From: Treponema_C sp050937815
GTDB lineage: Bacteria > Spirochaetota > Spirochaetia > Treponematales > Treponemataceae
Assembly: GCF_050937815.1 (NCBI RefSeq)
Contig: NZ_JACDIJ010000004.1
Coordinates: 174,261 to 238,260, forward strand
Reading direction: 5' to 3'
DNA: 64,000 bases
In this document: piece after piece, positions 23,709 to 32,874 of the stretch
Layout: every line of letters starts with the position of its first letter
Numbering within the stretch: position 1 is the stretch's first letter
Made by a program: the position numbers and the translations under genes
The notes under the pieces: generated by a model
Told to the model about the DNA's origin: nothing
The model's input: the letters and a program-made list of their open reading frames with translations, nothing else
Databases searched by the model: none

Positions 23709-24905
23709 TTAAAGCACCGGTGCGGAATGCTTTTGCTTACGGTAAAATTCGGCAGCTTTCATAAGCTCGCGGCAATCGCTTATATAAATTTTATTACCGA
23801 CCAAACGTACACGCGGGTCTTTTATAAATTGAGCAAGGATAATGGCTTGCTCTTCCTGCGGAATACCGCACATATTAGCCAAATCATAGGGGGTAAGATC
23901 GAATTGATGACTTGCACCCTTGCCCAGAGGAACGCGGTTTTTTTCCAATTGTAAAGCAAGCATGTCAAACAGTTTAAACATGGGGTCGCGCAGCTGGGCA
24001 TTTGTCAATTGACGGGACATCGACCACAACCGTTCGGCAAGGGTTATCGTCAAACGGGTGATAAGCTGCGACTGCGTAGCGACCATTTGATCGAAGTTTT
24101 TTCTGTTTACTGCCATAAGCGTACAATCTTCATGGGCAATGGCGCTGGCAGAACGCGGTTTGTTTTCAAGCAAAGCCATTTCACCGAAAAAATCGCCCTT
24201 TTGCAAAACCGCCAAAATAACTTCATTATCGTCTACAACCTTTGAGATTTTTACCTGCCCCGACTGAATAATAAACATATCCTGTCCGGATTGGCATTCG
24301 GAAAAAATCATCGTGTCTTTAGGGTAGTTGCGCAAATTACCGGTAGGACTTTCAAAATAAACGGCATGGGAGCGGGCTTTTAAAGTTACAAATCTGCTTT
24401 TTGCTTTTTCAATATTTATACCGCCCGGGCATTCTTTCATATATTGATAATAGCCGTATACCGCCAAATCGGTTTTTCCCATTTTTTCGTAATATGCGGC
24501 AATCGAATACATTTGTTCGGGAGAATCGGCGACCGTATTTTTGAGAGTAAGCCGCGTCAGTATTTCATTAACGGTACGCATACGTGTTGCAAACGTACGG
24601 ATTATTTTCATTGCAACAGGCGTATTTTTTGAAATAAGAGCTTGATATTGATCGCGCCGAACGGAAATGGCAATGACATCGGTTACCGCAACAGCCGTTT
24701 CTATTTGACTGTGAGAAGACATACAGGGAACAACGCCCACAAAATCGCCGGGTCCGAGTACGGATGCTGCGTCAGACAAGACTTCACTTTGCCGAAATGT
24801 CCGTACCTTTCCGCTTTGGATGATAAAAAAACGATCGTTTTCAGCCTTTCCTTCAACCAGCAGATAGGAGTCTTTTCTGAAATTTACAAATGATAACTGT
24901 AGCAA
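23709..24905 (-). CDS. Tandem cyclic-nucleotide-binding domain protein with Crp-like C-terminus
   Basis: Two cNMP-binding domains are visible: residues about 1-115 (NDRFFIIQSGKVRTF; its pocket motif is degenerate) and about 190-300 with a complete phosphate-binding cassette, GEMALLENKPRSASA. The C-terminal ~90 residues (FDLTPYDLANMCGIPQEEQ) resemble a Crp/Fnr winged helix. The gene starts with TTG (24905) supported by GAGGG five bases upstream. It may sense cAMP made by the class III cyclase at 42202-43263. First gene of a three-gene minus-strand operon. Confidence 0.85.
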   Translation of the reverse strand: MLQLSFVNFRKDSYLLVEGKAENDRFFIIQSGKVRTFRQSEVLSDAASVLGPGDFVGVVPCMSSHSQIETAVAVTDVIAISVRRDQYQALISKNTPVAMKIIRTFATRMRTVNEILTRLTLKNTVADSPEQMYSIAAYYEKMGKTDLAVYGYYQYMKECPGGINIEKAKSRFVTLKARSHAVYFESPTGNLRNYPKDTMIFSECQSGQDMFIIQSGQVKISKVVDDNEVILAVLQKGDFFGEMALLENKPRSASAIAHEDCTLMAVNRKNFDQMVATQSQLITRLTITLAERLWSMSRQLTNAQLRDPMFKLFDMLALQLEKNRVPLGKGASHQFDLTPYDLANMCGIPQEEQAIILAQFIKDPRVRLVGNKIYISDCRELMKAAEFYRKQKHSAPVL

Positions 24906-24977
24906 TTCTTCCCTCGTATCAAACTATAGTATAAAAGCCGGGCGGACTATTGTCAATAATAATAATAAAATTAAAGA

Positions 24978-26006
24978 TTATCTTCCGCAAAAAATGATTT
25001 CACATTCAAGATCAAGCCCTGTTTTGCTTTTTACGTCCTTTTCTATTTGTTTTACAAGCTCTTTTATATTATCGGCAGAAGCATTACCCAAATTTACTAT
25101 AAAATTACCGTGCCAGGGAGCAATTTGCGCATCCGCACACCGTAAACCGCGCAAACCGGCTTCATCTATAATTTGTCCGGACGGTTTTCCGAAAGCGCGG
25201 TTGTTTTTAAAAACGCTGCCCGCCGAAGGATATCGGAAATGCCCTTTTTTTTCACGGTCTTGTATAAAATCGCGGCATTTTTGCGCGATAACGGCCTCTT
25301 CTTCGTTATGTACCGTAAAAGATGCCGAAAGAACAATCGGCAGGGAGCCGGAAAAAGCGGAGGCCGAAAAGGGCGATTTTTTATAATCCCAATCGTTTTT
25401 ACGCATCGCATAGTGCAATTTTTCGATTTTACCGGCAGTGCTGCCGGCGGGAAAAGCTGCGGTGCAATCGGCGGCAGCATCTACGGCGGTGCCGTCCGTA
25501 TCAGCCGTTGTTTTCCTCTTTTCGGCACATATATAATCGGCGCTTACAAGCACGTCGCTTATCGACTTTTCGTAACAGCGTGCATTCATATACACCGCAC
25601 CGCCGACGCTTCCGGGAAGCCCCGCAAAAGATTCGAGGCCGCCGAGCGAATGACGGCGGCAAAAATCGAGAACTTCGTCAAAGGTACAGCCGGCACCGCA
25701 ATGTAAAACCGAACCGTCAAAGCTTATATGATTCAAAGACGCCGTACTTAAAACGCAGCCTTCGATTCCTTTGTCGGAAACGACAAGGTTTGAACCGCCG
25801 CCGAGAATAAAAAGGGGTATCGCGAAGGCGGCCGCCTCGCTTAATACGAATATAAAGCTGCGCTCATCCGCGGGTTCTATAAAAATATCTGCAGGCCCGC
25901 CTATTTTAAAGGTTGTATGCGCTGCCATCGGTTCATTGAACAGGATTTTTCCGCGAAAACAAGGCGATGTATTGCAAATTTCCGCTATTTTGCGTAAATT
26001 ATTCAT
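24978..26006 (-). CDS. murB: UDP-N-acetylenolpyruvoylglucosamine reductase
   Basis: MurB reduces UDP-GlcNAc-enolpyruvate to UDP-MurNAc with FAD and NADPH in peptidoglycan synthesis. FAD-binding motifs TTFKIGGPAD and LGGGSNLVVSD occur near residues 30-75, GLPGSVGGAVYMNA near 128, the catalytic serine loop YPSAGSVFKN near 262, and the C-terminal acid in LECEIIF. About 40 extra residues (150-190, rich in Ala/Thr/Asp) interrupt the central domain and look like a disordered insertion. It is divergently transcribed from cysS. Confidence 0.94.
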   Translation of the reverse strand: MNNLRKIAEICNTSPCFRGKILFNEPMAAHTTFKIGGPADIFIEPADERSFIFVLSEAAAFAIPLFILGGGSNLVVSDKGIEGCVLSTASLNHISFDGSVLHCGAGCTFDEVLDFCRRHSLGGLESFAGLPGSVGGAVYMNARCYEKSISDVLVSADYICAEKRKTTADTDGTAVDAAADCTAAFPAGSTAGKIEKLHYAMRKNDWDYKKSPFSASAFSGSLPIVLSASFTVHNEEEAVIAQKCRDFIQDREKKGHFRYPSAGSVFKNNRAFGKPSGQIIDEAGLRGLRCADAQIAPWHGNFIVNLGNASADNIKELVKQIEKDVKSKTGLDLECEIIFCGR

Positions 26007-26113
26007 AGAGATACAGTATAGTATAAATTACGGATAAAGGAAACACCGATTCGCTTTTTGTAATTCGGTCAGTTATCCTAAAAACGGCATATTTTTTTTA
26101 TCGGGGAGGCATC

Positions 26114-27655
26114 ATGGCACTGCGTTTATTCAATACAATGGGGCGAAAACTTGAGGATTTTATTCCCGTCGAAAAAGGAAAATGCGGTTTTTACGGCTGC
26201 GGCCCGACCGTCTATAACTATGCACACATCGGCAATTTGCGCGCCTATGTATTTTTGGACAGCCTCGACCGTGTTTTACGCTTTTTAGGCTACAAAGTAA
26301 ATCACGTTATGAACATTACCGATATCGGCCACTTAACCGGAGATGCGGACTCCGGCGAAGACAAAATGTTAAAAACCGCGCGCGAGCGCGGTCAGTCGGT
26401 TTTGGAAATAGCCGATTTTTATACGCAGGCATTTTTTAAAGATATAGACAATCTTAATATCCGAAAGCCCGACGTTATCTGCAAGGCGACCGAACACATC
26501 CAGGATATGATAGACCTTATAAAACGTCTTGAAAAAAACGGTCATACCTATATGGCGGGCGGCAATCTCTACTTTGACGTTTCGACCTTCAGCGATTACG
26601 GAAAACTTGCAAACATCAATTTGGACGATTTAAAAGCCGGCGCGCGCATAGACATCGACCAAAATAAACGGAACCCCTACGACTTTGTGCTGTGGTTTAC
26701 AAAAAGCAAATTCGAAAATCAAGCTTTGGTGTGGGATTCTCCGTGGGGCAAAGGATATCCGGGCTGGCATATAGAATGTTCGGCAATGAGCATTAAATAT
26801 TTGGGAGAGCAGTTCGACATTCATACCGGAGGCATAGACCATATACCGATTCACCACACAAACGAAATAGCCCAGTCCGAAGGCGCTACGGGTAAAAAAT
26901 GGGTAAATTATTGGCTGCACAACGAATTTCTTGTAGTGGACAAAGAAAAAATGTCCAAGTCTTCAGGAGATTTTTTAACCCTGCAAAAACTCCTTGATGC
27001 AGGTTACGAAGCCCTCGATTACCGTTTTTTTCTTTTGGGGGGCCACTATAGAAGCCAGCTTGCCTTTTCGTATGCGGCGATGGACAGCGCAAAAAATGCG
27101 CGAAAAGCTTTAATTCAGCGCACGGCAAAGGTTTTAAAGCAAGCCTTTGCCGAGGGGTTAACGCGGGAAAAAGCGGAAGCCTATGCGCGCGCTTCGGATA
27201 AGGATTATACCGGTACGGATTATGCCGATACGGAAAAAATTAATGCGGCTTCTTTAAGCGCACCGGCAAAACAAAGCCTTGAAGCGTTTACGCGCGCTCT
27301 TGAAGACGATTTGGCCCTGCCTCGCGCACTTTCGGAGCTGCAAGTCGCCGTTAAAAATAAGGATATCGGCTCTTCGGATACCGTGCTCCTGATTGCCCTT
27401 ATGGACGAAGTATTGGGCTTACAGCTTATTAAAAGCGCCCTCGCCTTTTCGGACGAAGCGGAAAAAAAAGCCGCCGAAATAAAAAGCGCTTCGGACAGTA
27501 CCGGCGATACGGAAATAGATGCCCTTGTTGCCGAACGTACCGAAGCGAAAAAGCAAAAAAATTACGCGCGCGCGGATGAAATACGCACCATGCTCAAAGA
27601 ACGCGGCATTATTTTGGAAGATACGCCTGAGGGAACGATATGGAAACGCGCATAA
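26114..27655 (+). CDS. cysS: Cysteinyl-tRNA synthetase
   Basis: The class I signature HIGN (38-41), zinc ligands (CGPTV, WHIECSAMS, HTGGIDHIPIHH) and KMSKS near 280 are all present, so the enzyme should be active. The 513 residues exceed the usual ~460 because of an inserted segment near 355-380. A GGGAGGC site precedes the ATG. An ECF sigma gene follows 57 bp later and may share its transcript. Confidence 0.95.
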   Translation: MALRLFNTMGRKLEDFIPVEKGKCGFYGCGPTVYNYAHIGNLRAYVFLDSLDRVLRFLGYKVNHVMNITDIGHLTGDADSGEDKMLKTARERGQSVLEIADFYTQAFFKDIDNLNIRKPDVICKATEHIQDMIDLIKRLEKNGHTYMAGGNLYFDVSTFSDYGKLANINLDDLKAGARIDIDQNKRNPYDFVLWFTKSKFENQALVWDSPWGKGYPGWHIECSAMSIKYLGEQFDIHTGGIDHIPIHHTNEIAQSEGATGKKWVNYWLHNEFLVVDKEKMSKSSGDFLTLQKLLDAGYEALDYRFFLLGGHYRSQLAFSYAAMDSAKNARKALIQRTAKVLKQAFAEGLTREKAEAYARASDKDYTGTDYADTEKINAASLSAPAKQSLEAFTRALEDDLALPRALSELQVAVKNKDIGSSDTVLLIALMDEVLGLQLIKSALAFSDEAEKKAAEIKSASDSTGDTEIDALVAERTEAKKQKNYARADEIRTMLKERGIILEDTPEGTIWKRA

Positions 27656-27712
27656 AGACGCAAAATGCGCGCATAAAAATGCACTATATATGTAACTTTT
27701 GCGGGGGCTGTT

Positions 27713-28273
27713 TTGTTTGATAGACAGGAAGGGGCGCAATCCGCTCACATTTACGCTGCAAACGAAGCGGATTTTCGTAAAGTATATGACGCCGTTATGT
27801 CCCTCCTTTTTAAAGTGTCGTACAGAATCGTCAATGACGAAGAGGCGGCCGAAGATTTGGTGCATGATTCGCTTATAAAGATGCACGAAAAACAGCTTGT
27901 ATTTCCGTCTTTAGACGATGCGAAATATTGGCTTATTCGGGTGGTAAAAAATGCTTCTTTGAATTATGCAAAACGCAAAACAAGGGAGCGAAAAGCATAC
28001 GAACGGGCTTTAAAAGAAGACCGGCGTCAAACGGATTCGGGCGAAACGGAATTGTTAAAGGCCGAAACTATGAAAAAAACAAAAGAAGCCTTAAACAAGC
28101 TGCCCGTTAATTTAAAGATGGTGCTTATACTAAAAGAATATGCGGAATTGAATTATAAAGAAATCGGAAGGGTTTTGGGAATAACGGAAGGAAACGTAAA
28201 AGTGAGGGTTTTTAGAGCCAGAGAACAGCTTGCAAAACTGATAGGAGAAGACGATGTCTACTTGCCCCGATAA
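27713..28273 (+). CDS. ECF-type RNA polymerase sigma factor
   Basis: The 186-residue protein has sigma region 2 (about 25-90; NDEEAAEDLVHDSLIKMHE, AKYWLIRVVKNASLNYAKRK) and region 4 (about 125-180; LPVNLKMVLILKEYAELNYK then EIGRVLGITEGNVKVRVFRA). No region 3 is present, as expected of ECF factors. The start is probably TTG at 27713, after GGGGG; no good ATG precedes region 2. The gene overlaps its anti-sigma gene by 20 bp, the usual sigma/anti-sigma arrangement. Confidence 0.9.
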   Translation: MFDRQEGAQSAHIYAANEADFRKVYDAVMSLLFKVSYRIVNDEEAAEDLVHDSLIKMHEKQLVFPSLDDAKYWLIRVVKNASLNYAKRKTRERKAYERALKEDRRQTDSGETELLKAETMKKTKEALNKLPVNLKMVLILKEYAELNYKEIGRVLGITEGNVKVRVFRAREQLAKLIGEDDVYLPR

Positions 28274-28910
28274 AGATATTCATTGTTTATATGCGGATAA
28301 CGAACTTCAAGAACCTTTTAAAACGGAATTTGAAAAACACACCGATACATGTCCGCATTGCCGGAACATTTTGCAAACATATTCGGCTTTACGCGAAGCG
28401 CTGGCCGAAGACACACAAAGTCACACGCTTTGTGAAAAAGATCTCGATGAAGGCTATGTGCGTTTAAAAGCGCGTTTAAGTTATAAAACCGTGATTATGC
28501 CCGCACGGCCATTTAATGCCGTTTCGCTTTCCTTAAAGCTTTTGCCGGCCGCTGCCGTTTTTGCCCTTGCGTTGATTTTACCTCCCTACTTATTCAAAAC
28601 GGCGGCCACTAAAGCACAAAGCGGCTCTTTTTACAGTGCTGCCGCCGTCCGCGCGGAACCCATACAAAAACGCGGCATTGTTGCAAGCGAAACAATCCGC
28701 GCCGCATCCTTAGCTTCCGTGCTGGGTACAAACTATCGGCCCAATATCGATGTTCCCGAATTAACGGCTATAGATGTATTTAAGCCGGAGCTTTCGACAG
28801 TAAAAACGGTAAATATACAAATTCCCTTATCGAGCGTTTCGCAAATGCCGCTTATAGAACCCCTTAACGTACAATTGACCCTTTACAGCGATAAGGACCC
28901 GTTTAAGTGA
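28254..28910 (+). CDS. Membrane anti-sigma factor with zinc-finger ZAS motif
   Basis: The N-terminal domain has H29-x3-C33-x2-C36 (HTDTCPHC), the zinc anti-sigma motif, with an upstream Cys/His pair (residues 10-11). One membrane segment (about 95-113) is followed by a ~100-residue exported part without a recognised domain. It should hold the co-encoded ECF sigma at the membrane until an envelope signal arrives. The following gene overlaps by 4 bp, so all three form one envelope-signalling operon. Confidence 0.88.
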   Translation: MSTCPDKDIHCLYADNELQEPFKTEFEKHTDTCPHCRNILQTYSALREALAEDTQSHTLCEKDLDEGYVRLKARLSYKTVIMPARPFNAVSLSLKLLPAAAVFALALILPPYLFKTAATKAQSGSFYSAAAVRAEPIQKRGIVASETIRAASLASVLGTNYRPNIDVPELTAIDVFKPELSTVKTVNIQIPLSSVSQMPLIEPLNVQLTLYSDKDPFK

Positions 28911-30583
28911 GTTTTTTTACCCGATTTTTATACCGCTTCCGTAAACATCCGCTTCTTAGAACGGTATCCGTAGCGGGAACTGCCGCCCTGTTTGTATATG
29001 CGTTTTTTTTTCTTTCAACTTCAAGGCAGCGGCCGCCCGTACTTACCGAAATACAGCCCGTTGTGGGCGAACCCGGAGATATTATAACGCTTAGCGGCAA
29101 AAACTTCGGATCGAAAAAAGAACCCGATTCTTACGTGGAAATCGGCGGCGGAAAGCTTACATCGTCATCATATATTTTATGGACGGATACGCTTATAAAA
29201 GCCGTGCTTCCGTATAACATAGAAGACGGACTTGTCTACGTATCCACAAAAAACGGGCGTTCGGATGCCGAAATCTTTGCAAACCGCCAAACTATTCCCG
29301 TTCCCGTCACTCATAATCCCCGAACTGCGCTCCCCCTCATCGAAACCCTTTCTAAAAAACCGATGTATGTCGGAACCCTGATTACGATAAAGGGAAATCA
29401 CTTCGGTACGCTTCGGGGGAATTCGCGTGTTTTATTTACATCAGGATACACGGCTGCAGAACAGGAAAACATGCTTATTCCCTGTTCCGACTTCGATATG
29501 GATTACCATTTTTGGAGCGATACCGAATTGCAAGTTCGAATTCCCGACGGGGCGTTAAGCGGTCAAATATACGTCGAAACCCCTTACGGTAAAAGCAACG
29601 GATACGCTTATACCCTTGCCGAAGGTGCCGGTTCAAAAACATATTCGGATGTACGTACCTATTCGGTTAAACTTTCAGCGGATATAAGCGACATACAAGC
29701 CGAAACAAACGCAACACTGACGCTTTTTATACCCATGCCGCAATTGACGGCAGCACAAAAAACCCTTGAAATTATCGGATCAAACCCTGAGCCTTCAATT
29801 TCAAATTATATGAATACCCTTATACACCAGGTTATTTTAAATGAAGCTGTGGGCAAAAAACTTAATTTTTCGCATAATTTTGTATTGAGCGTATACCGCA
29901 TACAATCTAACATACAAGCACACAAAGTCAAAGCCTACAGTGAAGACACAAAAAAACTGTATGCACAGTATTTAAAAAACAATTCCCTTATTCCGTCACA
30001 TAATCAAAGAGCAAAGGAACTTGCCGTATCGATTGTAAAAAAAGAAAAAAACCCTTGGCTGCAAGCAAAACTCATATACGAATGGCTGACCGCAAATATT
30101 GCAATACTGCCGAATGTTCAAGCGGACAACACCGACATTCTAAAAACCTTATCGGCAAAAAAAGCCGATGCCCATGACTTTGCCGTTTTATATACGACCC
30201 TTTTACGCACAGCAGGAATTCCCGCTCTTACAAACAGCGGCATATTGGTCGATTCGGAAATGCACAGCCGCAATCATTGGTGGTGCGAATTTTATATTGA
30301 GGGTATAGGTTGGATACCTGCCGACCCTGCCTTGGGAGCGGGTTTACCGTACAAAGCGTTTCAAAACCACGAATCGCCGGCAGACTTTTATTTCGGCAAT
30401 TTAGATGCCCAACATATTACGTTTTCGCGCGGATGGAACAATATAAAGCCCGCACATATAACGGGCAAAAAAGTGTACCGGCCGAAATCTTACGCTTTGC
30501 AATCCATTTGGGAAGAAACAACGGCAGGTGCCGTAAAATACAGTTCATATTGGCAAGATGCCGTTGTAACAGGCGTATATTGA
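28907..30583 (+). CDS. TIG-domain protein with an inactive transglutaminase-like domain
   Basis: One N-terminal membrane anchor (about 20-38) is followed by two IPT/TIG beta-sandwich domains (about 45-125 and 140-245; each with 'G..I.I.G..FG'). A helical region (about 270-390) comes next, then a transglutaminase-like core (about 395-490). The core keeps H457 (NHWWCEFYIEGIGW) and D473 (PADPALG), but the residue aligned with the catalytic Cys is A422 (KADAHDFAVL). It should therefore bind rather than cut or cross-link. It is the third gene of the sigma/anti-sigma operon and probably acts in the periplasm. Confidence 0.85.
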   Translation: MSFFTRFLYRFRKHPLLRTVSVAGTAALFVYAFFFLSTSRQRPPVLTEIQPVVGEPGDIITLSGKNFGSKKEPDSYVEIGGGKLTSSSYILWTDTLIKAVLPYNIEDGLVYVSTKNGRSDAEIFANRQTIPVPVTHNPRTALPLIETLSKKPMYVGTLITIKGNHFGTLRGNSRVLFTSGYTAAEQENMLIPCSDFDMDYHFWSDTELQVRIPDGALSGQIYVETPYGKSNGYAYTLAEGAGSKTYSDVRTYSVKLSADISDIQAETNATLTLFIPMPQLTAAQKTLEIIGSNPEPSISNYMNTLIHQVILNEAVGKKLNFSHNFVLSVYRIQSNIQAHKVKAYSEDTKKLYAQYLKNNSLIPSHNQRAKELAVSIVKKEKNPWLQAKLIYEWLTANIAILPNVQADNTDILKTLSAKKADAHDFAVLYTTLLRTAGIPALTNSGILVDSEMHSRNHWWCEFYIEGIGWIPADPALGAGLPYKAFQNHESPADFYFGNLDAQHITFSRGWNNIKPAHITGKKVYRPKSYALQSIWEETTAGAVKYSSYWQDAVVTGVY

Positions 30584-30662
30584 TTTTCGATTTTTCGGCT
30601 TGTTTTTTCGGTGCGCGAACGCGCAGGGCTGAAAAACTTAAAAAGTTTATGAGGAGGCTTAT

Positions 30663-31382
30663 ATGATTAAGGTATTGTCCGTGGGAGGTTCCATTGTTGC
30701 CCCGGCAGAACCGGATACGGCGTTTTTAACCGCATTCGGCGCCATGATACGCTCTTGGCTGAATGAAGACAAAGAACGCAAGCTTATTTTTGTCGTCGGA
30801 GGCGGCGCTCCTGCGCGGATATACCAAAAAGCATACCGCAGCGTATGTTCGTTATCGCATGCGGGAGCAAAAGCCTGCGAGGGGGCGGAATATGACAGCG
30901 CCGAAGCCGATTGGCTGGGTATTATGGCGACAAGGCTTAACGCGCAGCTTTTAAAAGCCGTTTTTGCCGATTTATGTCCGCAAGATGTGGTGTATAACCC
31001 GACGGAACCGACGGAATTTTCAGGGCGCATTCTCGTTGCCGCCGGCTGGAAACCGGGTTTTTCGACCGATACGGATGCCGTCTATTTGGCAGAGCGTTTC
31101 GGCGCAAAGACGATTGTAAATCTTTCAAACATCGAAAAAGTATATACCGATGACCCCAAATCAAATCCGGCTGCACGCCCTCTGGATGCAATATCATGGA
31201 GCGATTTTCGCAAAATGGTCGGCGACGAATGGGTCCCCGGTAAAAACAGTCCCTTTGATCCGGTAGCAAGTAAAAAAGCCGAAAGTGCGGGAATTTCAGT
31301 TATTTGTGCCGGCGGCAAAGACATAAACAATATCCTTGCCGTTTTGAATGAACAAGAATTCACGGGCACCCGTATAGGGTAA
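30663..31382 (+). CDS. pyrH: Uridylate kinase, archaeal-type amino acid kinase fold
   Basis: The 239-residue protein has the amino-acid-kinase motifs VLSVGGSIVAP (4-14), IFVVGGGAPARIYQ (about 41-54), GWKPGFSTDTDAVYLAERFGA (about 128-148) and NIEKVYTDDPK (about 160). It phosphorylates UMP to UDP. It resembles the archaeal PyrH branch more than the hexameric bacterial enzyme, a pattern also met in spirochaetes. A GAGGAGG site precedes the ATG. Confidence 0.88.
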   Translation: MIKVLSVGGSIVAPAEPDTAFLTAFGAMIRSWLNEDKERKLIFVVGGGAPARIYQKAYRSVCSLSHAGAKACEGAEYDSAEADWLGIMATRLNAQLLKAVFADLCPQDVVYNPTEPTEFSGRILVAAGWKPGFSTDTDAVYLAERFGAKTIVNLSNIEKVYTDDPKSNPAARPLDAISWSDFRKMVGDEWVPGKNSPFDPVASKKAESAGISVICAGGKDINNILAVLNEQEFTGTRIG

Positions 31383-31403
31383 TATAAAAATTGAAAAGCA
31401 AAA

Positions 31404-32066
31404 TTAAAAAGCACTCATGCGTTTTAAAATATCCGCAAGTTTTTTCCCGTAATCGGGATCGGAAGCCCACGTGCCGCTTAAATCGTAAACCGTGGGAGCT
31501 TTCCCTTTAGGATTAACCCATTTGTAACGGGGATCTATAAGCGGCATACGGAGCGCTTCGGCGCTGCCGTATGCTTTTAAATGCTGAATATGAGCGCGTA
31601 CGCCTTCCTGTTCGGTATTAAAACGATTTCCTCTTTGAACGGCGTTTATCGCTCCCAAACCGCAAAAATTATTCATATCCTCGGTAACCAATCCGCCGAA
31701 GCGCAAAAAACCCGTTTCCAAGCACATTTGTGCAAAAGCGATATCCGAGTTGATACCTTCCAAAGAACTTTCAAATACATACAAACGGGATAGCCGCCGA
31801 ACTTTTAAAACATTCGCATCGGGAACCTGTGCCATAAAAAAACGTTCCAAAGCGAGGGCTGTTTTAATGCCCCGATTCGCAATAATCGGCGACGGGGAAA
31901 AAAGGTTTTGCGGTTTCTTTTTTTTCGGTTCTTTCGGGATGCCGGAAAACGAAACGCAAGAAACAATCAGCACACAAAACGGCAAAAAGAGCAGTCTGCA
32001 TAACACAAGCATACCCCGCTGCATTCCGGAAAAACTTTTTACAATACTTTTGACCTTGATTTTCAC
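31404..32066 (-). CDS. Glucosaminidase-domain lipoprotein
   Basis: A long signal region ends in the lipobox LIVSC (Cys near residue 36). The GH73-like domain contains SDIAFAQMCLETGFLRFGG (about 96-114), whose Glu is the expected catalytic acid, and MNNFCGLGAINA, the usual 'NFwGiGa' motif. It should cleave peptidoglycan between GlcNAc and MurNAc from an outer-envelope anchor. It converges with the uridylate kinase gene. Confidence 0.9.
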   Translation of the reverse strand: MKIKVKSIVKSFSGMQRGMLVLCRLLFLPFCVLIVSCVSFSGIPKEPKKKKPQNLFSPSPIIANRGIKTALALERFFMAQVPDANVLKVRRLSRLYVFESSLEGINSDIAFAQMCLETGFLRFGGLVTEDMNNFCGLGAINAVQRGNRFNTEQEGVRAHIQHLKAYGSAEALRMPLIDPRYKWVNPKGKAPTVYDLSGTWASDPDYGKKLADILKRMSAF

Positions 32067-32163
32067 GCTAAAACTATACTTTTTATTAAAAAAAAAGGCA
32101 ATAAAGGTATTTTATGTATAAAAAAATCGATATGCACATCTATAATAATAATGAGGAGGCGCT

Positions 32164-32856
32164 ATGGATGAATTGGCTTATTCGCTATCGGAATTGACTC
32201 TTAAAAGCGGGACAAAGCCGGCGGCACGCGAATTGCTGCTTACAAGCGGCGTACAAAGTTTAAGCACACAAGAATTGATTATGGTCCTTTTAGGATGCGG
32301 TACACAAAACATACCGGTACGGCAATTATCCGGAAAGGTTTTGCATATAGTGCAAACCGCAACCGAAGAAAATCTTGCGGAAAAACTTTTGCATACGCAC
32401 GGTATAGGTAAAAGCAAAGCCTGTATTATTTCGGCGGCAATAGAATTGGGTAAAAGGCTGAATGTCGCTCAAGGAATAAAGATTCTTCATCCGACGGATG
32501 TAGTACCCCTTTTGCAACATTATACACTCGAAAAGCAAGAACATTTTTTATGCGTATCTCTTAACGGAGCACAGGAAGTTATGCATATCCGCACAATAAG
32601 CGTCGGAATCTTAAATCAAACCCTTATTCATCCGCGTGAAGTATTTGCCGACCCCTTAAAAGAACGCGCCGCCGCAATTATTTTGTCGCACAATCATCCT
32701 TCGGGCAATGCCGATCCTTCGGATAAGGACATCGACATAACAAAAAGGCTGCTTAAGGTTTCCGAAATTATCGGCATACACTTACTTGATCATATCATTA
32801 TCAGTACAGCCGATTACTTTAGTTTTGCGGAAAACGGACTGGTTTTTCAACGGTAA
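32164..32856 (+). CDS. radC: RadC family JAB-domain protein
   Basis: The N-terminal UPF0758 region includes a helix-hairpin-helix (HGIGKSKACIISAAIELGKR, about 79-98). The C-terminal JAB/MPN domain has the metal motif SHNHPSGNADPSDKD (about 175-189). RadC was named for DNA repair but its function is unsettled. Length and motifs are normal. A GAGGAGG ribosome-binding site lies 5 bases before the start. Confidence 0.93.
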   Translation: MDELAYSLSELTLKSGTKPAARELLLTSGVQSLSTQELIMVLLGCGTQNIPVRQLSGKVLHIVQTATEENLAEKLLHTHGIGKSKACIISAAIELGKRLNVAQGIKILHPTDVVPLLQHYTLEKQEHFLCVSLNGAQEVMHIRTISVGILNQTLIHPREVFADPLKERAAAIILSHNHPSGNADPSDKDIDITKRLLKVSEIIGIHLLDHIIISTADYFSFAENGLVFQR

Positions 32857-32874
32857 ATATGCTATCATTCGGCT

